Of a stretch of DNA of 10,611 bases, positions 5,397 through 10,611 are shown piece after piece. Source of the DNA: Bacillota bacterium (GTDB lineage: Bacteria; Bacillota; Limnochordia; Limnochordales; ZCTH02-B6); the NCBI GenBank assembly GCA_003387805.1, contig QGSR01000040.1, forward strand, positions 1-10,611, written 5' to 3'. The notes under the pieces are model-generated. The model saw only the letters and a program-made list of their open reading frames with translations. It was not told where the DNA came from and did no database searches. A program made the translations under genes and the position numbers. Position 1 is the first letter of the stretch; the number at the start of each line of letters is the position of its first letter.

Positions 5397-6934
5397 TCCA
5401 CGAACACGCCGGCGACGATGAGCCGCTCGGTCGGGTGGGGCCGCCAGTTGTTCACCCGCGGGCCGACGCCGTACAGGTCCGCGGCGCTCCACAAGTACAG
5501 CCCGGCCGGGTCGTCGCGCAGCACCTGCTGCAGCTCCTGCAAAACGGCCGCCCGGTCATCGGGGTCCAGCGTCACCGCGCTCCGCGCGATGAGCTCGTCG
5601 GCCCGGGCGTTGGCGTAGCGGCTCAGGAAGCCGTCGCTGCGCACCAGCATGTCGAGGTACGCCTGCGGATCGCCCGCCGCCCCCCAGCTGGCGGCGATGA
5701 TGTCGCCGGTGTCGCCCGTGGTCCAGTTGGTGTTGAACAGCGACGATTCCAGCGCGCGAATGCGGACCCGGACGCCGATGTCAGCCAAATACCCGGCGAT
5801 GACCTGGGCCTCGGTGGCCCGGTTGGCCGTGGTGTCCAGCACCAGCTCGAAGCCCTCGGGGTAGCCCGCCTCCGCCAGCAGCGCCCGGGCCCGGGCCGGA
5901 TCATAGGGGTACGGCGCGACGCCCGGGTCATAGCCCAGCGTCCGGGCCGTGAACGGGCCGGCGATGGGCAGCGCGTAGCCCCGGAACAAGAACTCGGTGA
6001 TGGTGCCCACGTCCATCGCGTAGTTCAAAGCCTGCCGCACCCGCACGTCGGCCAGCGGGCCGCCCCGGTCCGTCACGAACCAGCCGATGAAAAACCGCCC
6101 CGAGTCCGCCGGGACGACGCGGACGCCGCTGCCTTCCAAAGCCGGCGCCGCGTCCACGGGCACCCGCTCGATGAGGTCCACGCCGCCGGCCCGCAGCTCC
6201 GCCACCCGGGTGGAGTCTTCCGGCAGCGTGCGGAAGACGACCCGCTCCACGCCCGGCCCGCCTTTCACGCCGGCGGCGAAGTAGTCCGGATTGGCCTCCA
6301 GCAGAACGTAATCGTCCCGTACCCACTCAACAAACCGGAAGGGCCCCGTGCCCACCGGCCTGCGGGCGAACCCCGCGTCGCCCGCCTGGCGGATATAGTT
6401 CGGCGGCACCATGGCCAATTCCGTCAGCCGCCAGATGATGGAGGCGTCGACTCTGGACAAATGAATGCGCACCCGCAGAGGGTCCACGATTTCCACCGCG
6501 GCGATGCTCTCAAAGCGGGCCTTCAGCCCGGACTGCAGCCTTTCGTCCAGCACCCGCTCGATGGAAAACTGGACGGCGGCCGCGTCAAAGGGCTCGCCGT
6601 TGTGGAACGTGACGCCTTCCCGAAGCTTGAATTCGATGGTCGTGGCGTCCAGCACCGCCCAGGACTCGGCCAGGTGGGGGACCAGCGTGCCGTCCCAGCC
6701 CGCCATGACGAGGCTGTCGAACAGCGCCTCCATGACGGCGAAACCCGACGGGTGGTAGACGAAATACGGGTCCATGGACTCCGGGTCCGCCGCCAGCCCC
6801 ACCATCAGCGTGCCGCTCGGAGCCCCCCCGCCGGCCGCGCCCGGCGCCGCTCCCGTCCACGGCGCGAAAAGCAGCGCGGCCGCGACCAGAAATGCGGTTG
6901 TTATCGCAAAGAGCCGCATCACGTTGCGGGTCAT
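5393..6934 (-). CDS. ABC transporter substrate-binding protein, family 5 (peptide/nickel type)
   Basis: ATG at 6934 is preceded by AAAGGAG with 10-nt spacing and gives 513 residues; a longer open frame to 7006 is less likely. Residues 1-30 form a signal peptide (MTRNVMRLFAITTAFLVAAALLF then small residues). There is no cysteine near the cleavage region, so it is not an obvious lipoprotein. The mature part shows family-5 landmarks: GLAADPESMDPYF (46-58), LAESW (88-92), KLREGVTFHNGEPFDA (103-118), PVGTGPFRF (193-201), VRQALNYAMD, and PYDPARARALLAEAGYPEGF. The protein should bind an oligopeptide-like or related solute outside the membrane and deliver it to the permeases encoded immediately downstream. 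It lies 68 bp after aroC. Ligand specificity cannot be read; family members also bind nickel chelates, glutathione or oligosaccharides. Confidence 0.92.
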   Translation of the reverse strand: MTRNVMRLFAITTAFLVAAALLFAPWTGAAPGAAGGGAPSGTLMVGLAADPESMDPYFVYHPSGFAVMEALFDSLVMAGWDGTLVPHLAESWAVLDATTIEFKLREGVTFHNGEPFDAAAVQFSIERVLDERLQSGLKARFESIAAVEIVDPLRVRIHLSRVDASIIWRLTELAMVPPNYIRQAGDAGFARRPVGTGPFRFVEWVRDDYVLLEANPDYFAAGVKGGPGVERVVFRTLPEDSTRVAELRAGGVDLIERVPVDAAPALEGSGVRVVPADSGRFFIGWFVTDRGGPLADVRVRQALNYAMDVGTITEFLFRGYALPIAGPFTARTLGYDPGVAPYPYDPARARALLAEAGYPEGFELVLDTTANRATEAQVIAGYLADIGVRVRIRALESSLFNTNWTTGDTGDIIAASWGAAGDPQAYLDMLVRSDGFLSRYANARADELIARSAVTLDPDDRAAVLQELQQVLRDDPAGLYLWSAADLYGVGPRVNNWRPHPTERLIVAGVFVE

Positions 6935-6961
6935 GTGGAGTTCACTCCTTTGGTGCCTTGC

Positions 6962-6981
6962 CGCCCGGCGGCCGCCGGGCG
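6962..6981 (-). promoter_or_regulatory. GC-rich hairpin between aroC and SBP gene
   Basis: CGCCCGGC and GCCGGGCG flank a GGCC loop, a perfect 20-bp palindrome. It lies 21 bp past the aroC stop and 27 bp before the SBP start. There is no U-run after it, so complete termination is not expected. It may mark an mRNA processing point or partial termination separating aroC from the transport genes. Confidence 0.5.
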
Positions 6982-7002
6982 CGGACGCAGCGCCGACGCC
7001 CT

Positions 7003-8247
7003 TCACGCGTCGGCCGCCGGCTCAAACACGACGCCGCGCCGGGCCAGCTCGGACACGTACGCGTCGTAGCTGCGCCGCATTTCCGCCAGCGAGTCGCCGC
7101 CGAATTTTTCTATCATGGCCCGGGCCAGCTCGAAGGCCACTGCCGCTTCGGCCACCACCGCCGCCGCGGGCACCGCCGTCACGTCCGAGCGCTCGATGGC
7201 GCCTTCGGCCGGCTCCAGCGTCTCCATGTCGATGGAAGGCAGGGGGTCGTACAGCGTGGCCAGCGGCTTCATAGCCGCTCGCAGGACGATGGGCTGGCCG
7301 TTGGACATGCCCCCTTCGATGCCGCCGGCCCGGTTGGTGGGCCGGTACACCCGCCGGCGGGCCGCCTCGCCGTCCACCAGAATCGGGTCGTGGGCCTGCG
7401 AGCCGAAGCGGGCGCCGGCCTCAAACCCGATGCCGAATTCGACGGCCTTGACGGCCTGGATGCTCATGACGGCCGCGGCCAGCCGGGCGTCCAGCTTGCG
7501 GTCCCACTGCACGTGGCTGCCCAGGCCCGGCGGCACGCCCCAGGCCACCACTTCGAACACGCCGCCCAGCGTCTCGCCTTTCGCCTTGGCCTCGTCCACC
7601 GCCGCCACCATGGCCGCCGAGGCTTCGGGGTCCAGACACCGCACCGGCGACTGGTCGGCCCGGTCCAGCGTTTCGGGCGCCGGCGGGGGCGCGTCCTTGT
7701 CCGAAGGAGCGGCCACCGGTCCCAGCCGCACCACGTGGGAGCCGATGCGGATGCCGAACTCCCCGAGCAGCGCCGCGGCCGCCGCGCCCACCGCCACCCG
7801 CATGGCCGTCTCCCGGGCGCTGGCCCGTTCCAGTACGTTGCGCGCGTCGGTAAAGTTGTACTTTAACGCACCGGGCCAGTCCGCGTGACCCGGGCGGGGC
7901 CGGGTCACCGGCCGCAGCCGCCAGTCCTTTTCGGCCGCGGCTTGAATTTCCTCGGGATCTTCAGGCGCTTCCACGGCCATGGCCCGCTGCCAGCGGGGCC
8001 AGTCGTTGTTGCGGATCATCAGCGCCACCGGCCCGCCCAACGTCCGGCCGTGCCGTACGCCCGACAAAATTTCCACTTCGTCGGATTCAATCTGCATGCG
8101 CCGGCCGCGCCCGTAGCCCAGCTGCCGCCGCCTGAGGTGCTGGTTGAGGTGGGCCGCGGACAGCTTCACGCCCGCGGGCATGCCCTCCAAAATGGCCGTC
8201 AAGGCCGGACCGTGGGACTCGCCCGCCGTCAAAAATCTCAGCGGCAC
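7003..8247 (-). CDS. aroC: Chorismate synthase
   Basis: Chorismate synthase performs the last step of the shikimate pathway, converting EPSP to chorismate with reduced FMN as cofactor, in the cytoplasm. The product is 414 residues, at the long end for the Gram-positive type. It starts MPLRFLTAGESHG, the canonical N-terminus, from GTG at 8247 with an AAGGGGGA-type ribosome site 7-8 nt upstream. Visible motifs are GESHG (9-13, conserved His12), RPGHADWPGALKY (118-130, conserved His121), the FMN-site segment ERASARET (140-147), NRAGGIEGGMSNG (about 310-325) and the C-terminal signature RSDVTAVPAAAVVAEAAVAF. All key residues seem intact, so it should be active. Its place ahead of a peptide-type transporter and opposite a SorC regulator is unusual, since aroC normally clusters with aroA/B/K or pheA/tyrA. 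Confidence 0.97.
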   Translation of the reverse strand: MPLRFLTAGESHGPALTAILEGMPAGVKLSAAHLNQHLRRRQLGYGRGRRMQIESDEVEILSGVRHGRTLGGPVALMIRNNDWPRWQRAMAVEAPEDPEEIQAAAEKDWRLRPVTRPRPGHADWPGALKYNFTDARNVLERASARETAMRVAVGAAAAALLGEFGIRIGSHVVRLGPVAAPSDKDAPPPAPETLDRADQSPVRCLDPEASAAMVAAVDEAKAKGETLGGVFEVVAWGVPPGLGSHVQWDRKLDARLAAAVMSIQAVKAVEFGIGFEAGARFGSQAHDPILVDGEAARRRVYRPTNRAGGIEGGMSNGQPIVLRAAMKPLATLYDPLPSIDMETLEPAEGAIERSDVTAVPAAAVVAEAAVAFELARAMIEKFGGDSLAEMRRSYDAYVSELARRGVVFEPAADA

Positions 8248-8304
8248 ACTGGATTCCCCCTTTTTGTCGGAAATGACTTGACCCCGTGCGTCAGGAATGA
8301 GAGG

Positions 8305-8332
8305 ATTTTAGTTGAAAAAGTTATTGTTTCAT
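8305..8332 (-). promoter_or_regulatory. aroC: Candidate promoter for the aroC-led cluster
   Basis: Reading leftward, TAAAAT (plus-strand 8305-8310) resembles a -10 box. ATGAAA (8327-8332) could serve as a poor -35 at 16-bp spacing; TTGAAT (8331-8336) is a better match but the spacing is 20. The AT-rich patch is the only one between the divergent genes. The assignment is weak. Confidence 0.35.
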
Positions 8333-8338
8333 TCAACT
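8310..8338. promoter_or_regulatory. Inverted repeat between aroC and SorC-family gene
   Basis: AGTTGAA (8310-8316) and TTCAACT (8332-8338) are exact inverted copies separated by 15 bp. A nested pair TGAAA (8313-8317) / TTTCA (8327-8331) lies inside. The repeat sits in the divergent intergenic region and overlaps the candidate aroC promoter. It may be an autoregulatory operator of the SorC-family protein, although it differs from the TGAAC-N4-GTTCA sites near the aldolase gene. Confidence 0.5.
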
Positions 8339-8363
8339 CGCGAGTGAGGTGCACGAGTACGCC

Positions 8364-9317
8364 ATGGGGCAACCGCTGGAGGAGTCTGATCACATCAGCC
8401 AGATGGTGCGCGCGGCCGAGCTGTACTACGAACTGGGTCTGACGCAGGAGGAAGTGGCTGCTCACATGGCGGTCTCGAGACCCACCGTGTCCCGCTTGCT
8501 GCGCCAAGCTCGCGAGCAGGACATCGTTCGCATTACGGTCGTGAATCCTCGTTCCCGGGCCAAGGCGCTGGAGAAAGCCCTCGTCGAGCGATGGGGCCTC
8601 CATGACGCCGTGGTGGTGCCCACGACGGTGCGGCGGGGGGAACTGCTGCTGCAGCGCCTGGGCGAAGCCGGCGCCCGGTACCTGGAGCGCAGCCTGCCGC
8701 CGGGCGTGCACCTGGGCATCGGCCTGGGCCGGACGGTGTACCAGCTGGTCCACTCGCTGGACCGCATCAGTCCCGCGCCGAAGGTGGTCCCTTTGTGCGG
8801 CGGCACCATGTTCGCCGAGTCCGCCTACCATGTCAATGAAATTGCCCGCATCGCGGCGCAGCGCCTCAACGGCTATTGCTACTATCTCCATGCGCCCGCG
8901 GAGGTGTCCAGCCGTCAAGTGTACGAGGCCCTGGTGGCCGACAGCGCCGTGGCGGAAGTCATCTCCTTGTGGGATCGGCTGGACTGGGCCCTGATCGGCA
9001 TCGGCTCCGCGCAGCACGTGGAGTCGCCCGAGTGGCAGGCGTACTTGCAGCGGACGGCTCAAACGGGGGCGCAGCCCGTGGCCGACCTTTGCTACAACCT
9101 GGTGGACGCCGAAGGCGGCTCGGTGCCGCCGCCGCCCGACGTGCATCTGCTGGCCGCGGACATCGAACAGCTGCGCCGGGCCAAGTGCGTCGTGGCCGTG
9201 GCCGGCGGGCAGCACAAAATCGACGCGATCCACGCCGCCCTGCGGACGGGCGTCATCGACGTGCTGCTCACCGACGAACCGACGGCGGTGCATTTGATTC
9301 AGTCGGAGGAAACCTAG
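8364..9317 (+). CDS. SorC/DeoR-family sugar-responsive transcriptional regulator
   Basis: The product is 317 residues, the usual length for the family. The ATG at 8364 is chosen because GAGGTG lies upstream, though 12 nt away; a GTG at 8349 is possible and adds five residues. The helix-turn-helix is at 26-47 (LTQEEVAAHMAVSRPTVSRLLR), followed by the linker AREQDIVRITV. The C-terminal effector domain has a sugar-isomerase-like fold typical of LsrR, CggR and DeoR, with GIGLGRTVYQLV, VPLCGGTMF, AGGQHKIDAIHAAL (280-293) and TDEPTA (303-308). Family members bind a phosphorylated sugar as inducer and usually act as tetramers on paired operators. It is transcribed away from aroC, and 513 bp upstream of the aldolase gene, whose promoter region carries palindromes suited to such a protein. 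The effector is unknown. Confidence 0.93.
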   Translation: MGQPLEESDHISQMVRAAELYYELGLTQEEVAAHMAVSRPTVSRLLRQAREQDIVRITVVNPRSRAKALEKALVERWGLHDAVVVPTTVRRGELLLQRLGEAGARYLERSLPPGVHLGIGLGRTVYQLVHSLDRISPAPKVVPLCGGTMFAESAYHVNEIARIAAQRLNGYCYYLHAPAEVSSRQVYEALVADSAVAEVISLWDRLDWALIGIGSAQHVESPEWQAYLQRTAQTGAQPVADLCYNLVDAEGGSVPPPPDVHLLAADIEQLRRAKCVVAVAGGQHKIDAIHAALRTGVIDVLLTDEPTAVHLIQSEET

Positions 9318-9550
9318 TCCTCGCCGGCGCATTTATTAGGATACCTCACTAAGGCGGCCGTCCGGTACGGAGGCTTGCGGAGCAGGCCGTCAGCGGCCGG
9401 CCCGGGGCGCCTGCGGCACGCACCGGACCCATGCGCCGAGGGCTTGGCGGGCCGCCGGCTCGGCAAGCCGTGCTCGCGCCTTCGCTTTCCAGAAAACCAA
9501 AGGTGCAGTGGTTGCACGTTTCTCCCCGTTCTTTGCAAATTCCTGCCCCT
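9318..9550. other. Region after the SorC gene, no gene seen
   Basis: This stretch contains GC-rich sequence with weak hairpins, such as CGGCT/AGCCG around 9456-9470 and GTGCA/TGCAC at 9503-9516. No terminator with a T-run follows the regulator stop, and no reading frame has a credible ribosome site. The AT content rises after about 9520, where the operator cluster begins. Confidence 0.4.
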
Positions 9551-9608
9551 CTGAACAAAATGCGTGAACAAATGTGCATAACGTTGTGACAAAGTCTGAT
9601 GAACGTTC
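9551..9608. promoter_or_regulatory. Upstream operator cluster (near-match and half-sites)
   Basis: GTGAACAAATGTGCAT (9564-9579) matches the downstream palindrome at 14 of 16 positions. Further TGAAC half-sites start at 9552 and 9600, the latter within the perfect octamer GAACGTTC (9601-9608). They lie 100-160 bp upstream of the two exact operators, a distance suited to DNA looping by a tetrameric SorC-type regulator. Confidence 0.6.
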
Positions 9609-9683
9609 CCGTGAAGCGGGCGCGGCGCCGTTGGGCGCTGAAAATACGCTGTTCCGGAAGGAATCGGGGCCGTCGGTGGCCAA

Positions 9684-9710
9684 TTGAGCGATTAAGCTGA
9701 ACCATATTCG
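9684..9710 (+). promoter_or_regulatory. Candidate promoter of the aldolase gene
   Basis: TTGAGC (9684-9689) and TATTCG (9705-9710) resemble -35 and -10 boxes, but spacing is only 15 bp. The first exact operator starts at the end of the -10, so bound repressor would cover the transcription start. No better candidate is seen upstream of the gene. Confidence 0.35.
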
Positions 9711-9725
9711 TGAACAAATGTTCAC
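9710..9725. promoter_or_regulatory. Operator 1, GTGAACAAATGTTCAC
   Basis: Perfect inverted repeat GTGAAC-N4-GTTCAC, resembling operators of DeoR/SorC-family proteins. It lies at the presumed transcription start of the aldolase gene. The likely ligand is the SorC-family product encoded just upstream. Confidence 0.8.
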
Positions 9726-9750
9726 AGAGCGGGGCGGACGGGCCGGATTC

Positions 9751-9766
9751 GTGAACAAATGTTCAC
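9751..9766. promoter_or_regulatory. Operator 2, GTGAACAAATGTTCAC
   Basis: Identical to operator 1 and 41 bp downstream of it, ending 64 bp before the aldolase ATG. Two sites on the same helix face favour cooperative binding of dimers or a tetramer. Confidence 0.8.
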
Positions 9767-9830
9767 AGGGCGAAGCGGACAGGCCGGGGGCGGGGCGGAC
9801 GGCCGGGCCCGCAGCGGAGGGGTGGCACCG

Positions 9831-10607
9831 ATGTCGCAAGCGGGAGTGATTCGGCGCATGCGGCGCATTTTCAAAGAGGACGGGCGGGCGGTCATCGTCG
9901 CCATGGACCACGGCTCCTTCATGGACAAGCCGCTGCCGGGACTGGACGATGCGGCCGCCACCATCCGGAAGGCGGCGGCGGGCGGCGCGGATGCGTTCTT
10001 GGTGCCCGTCGGCACGGCGGTGGCGGCCATTGAGGCTTTCGGCGACGCCGGCGTCATTTTGTCGGTCAACAGCGCGTCCCCCGCCCTGGAAAAGCAGGTG
10101 GAGACCGCGCTGGCCATCGGTGCCGACGGCATCAAGTGCATGCTGTACCCGTTCGCGGCCAGGCCCGGGGAAGACTTGGCGGGCGCCGTGGGATTTCTGG
10201 CGGCGGAAGCCCGCCGGGCCGGCCTGCCTTTCATGGTGGAGCCCATCCCGGGCGGGTGGGCGGCCGGGCCGGATATGCGCACCGCCGAGGCTGTGGCCGC
10301 CGGCGCCCGCGTGGCGGCGGAACTGGGCGCGACGATGGTCAAGACGTTTTATCCGGGCACGCCCGCGGGCATGCGCACGGTGGCCGGCAACACCCCCGTC
10401 CCCGTCCTCGTCTTGGGCGGCGAGAAAGCCGGCGACGAGCGGGCGCTTTTGACGGCGGTCAAGGAGGCGCTGGACGGCGGCGCCCGGGGCGTGGCTATGG
10501 GCCGCAACATTTGGCAGCACGAAGATCCCCGGCGCATGGTGGCGGCCGTCGCGGCCGGGGGGCACGGCGGCGCGACGGGGGGGCAGGCGCTGAACGAACT
10601 GCGGTAG
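9831..10607 (+). CDS. Class I aldolase, DhnA/FbaB (LsrF-like) family
   Basis: The ATG at 9831 has GGAGGGG about 9 nt upstream and gives 258 residues; an in-frame ATG at 9759 lies inside operator 2 and is unlikely to be used. The protein is a TIM-barrel Schiff-base aldolase. It shows VIVAMDHGSF (21-30), GADAFLVPVG (52-61), GADGIKCMLYP (97-107), the lysine of ATMVKTFYPG (Lys171, the expected Schiff-base residue), VLVLGGEK (192-199) and the phosphate-binding end GARGVAMGRNIWQ (217-229). Relatives include archaeal-type fructose-bisphosphate aldolase, LsrF, and ADH synthase of the alternative aromatic pathway. Control by a SorC-type regulator suggests catabolism of a phosphorylated sugar; the nearby aroC leaves ADH synthase as an alternative. 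Cytoplasmic. The window ends 4 bp after the stop, so downstream partners are unseen. Confidence 0.88.
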   Translation: MSQAGVIRRMRRIFKEDGRAVIVAMDHGSFMDKPLPGLDDAAATIRKAAAGGADAFLVPVGTAVAAIEAFGDAGVILSVNSASPALEKQVETALAIGADGIKCMLYPFAARPGEDLAGAVGFLAAEARRAGLPFMVEPIPGGWAAGPDMRTAEAVAAGARVAAELGATMVKTFYPGTPAGMRTVAGNTPVPVLVLGGEKAGDERALLTAVKEALDGGARGVAMGRNIWQHEDPRRMVAAVAAGGHGGATGGQALNELR

Positions 10608-10611
10608 CCGC

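Larger units (their letters stand above)
9706..9787. repeat. 41-bp direct repeat carrying operators
   Basis: Positions 9706-9746 and 9747-9787 are two adjacent 41-bp copies that differ at only a few A/G positions. Each has ATTCGTGAACAAATG at its left and GCGGAC(G/A)GGCCGG at its right. A third partial copy of the right end (GCGGACGGCCGG) follows. The duplication set the operator spacing at 41 bp, close to four helical turns. Confidence 0.85.

Noticed and set aside
5435..7069. Long rightward open frame (544 codons) opposite the binding-protein gene
   Set aside because: Composition is Arg/His/Gly-rich with no recognisable domain. The opposite strand encodes a complete family-5 binding protein.
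8238..9332. Leftward frame (364 codons) opposite the SorC-family gene
   Set aside because: It is His/Gln/Arg-rich and antisense to a complete regulator with clear HTH and effector motifs.
9759..9830. Upstream in-frame ATG for the aldolase
   Set aside because: The ATG lies inside operator 2, lacks a Shine-Dalgarno, and would add a Gly/Arg-rich leader not expected in the family. ATG 9831 has GGAGGGG at proper spacing.

Overview
The window is GC-rich bacterial DNA with GTG and ATG starts and Gly/Ala/Arg/Pro-rich proteins. AAGGAGG-like ribosome binding sites are clear for several genes. The SorC-family regulator, the Gram-positive-length AroC and these strong Shine-Dalgarno sequences fit a high-GC Firmicute (Symbiobacterium/Thermaerobacter/Limnochorda-like). 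This placement is an inference from gene content and is not secure. The substrate-binding protein has no lipobox cysteine, which is more typical of a diderm envelope.

Layout. (1) 2-529 (+) is the 3' part of a gene whose product folds like NlpC/P60 but lacks the catalytic residues. A strong intrinsic terminator follows at 775-808. (2) 862-2110 holds no convincing gene. It is a tandem array of about five 283-302 bp units. Each unit carries two near-palindromic dodecamers (CCCRCYAGYGGG type) 63 bp apart. (3) 2150-2465 is a GC-rich low-complexity triplet repeat just past the end of the leftward operon. (4) 2474-8247 (-) is a leftward gene cluster. In transcription order it holds chorismate synthase (aroC), a secreted family-5 peptide-type substrate-binding protein, a DppB-like permease, a DppC-like permease and a HAD-superfamily phosphatase. 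No ATPase subunit is present. (5) 8364-9317 (+) is a SorC/DeoR-family regulator divergent from aroC. (6) 9831-10607 (+) is a DhnA/FbaB-type class I aldolase. Its upstream region carries two exact GTGAACAAATGTTCAC operators, one near-match and further half-sites.

How they may work together. The SorC regulator probably senses a phosphorylated sugar and controls the aldolase through the TGAAC-N4-GTTCA operators; it may also control itself and the divergent cluster through an inverted repeat at 8310-8338. The transporter genes would import an oligopeptide-like solute using ATPases encoded elsewhere. The aldolase may be a catabolic sugar-phosphate aldolase. Its proximity to aroC leaves open a role in early aromatic biosynthesis (ADH-synthase-like), but the SorC control argues for sugar metabolism. 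The most unusual element of the window is the precisely spaced intergenic array at 862-2110.
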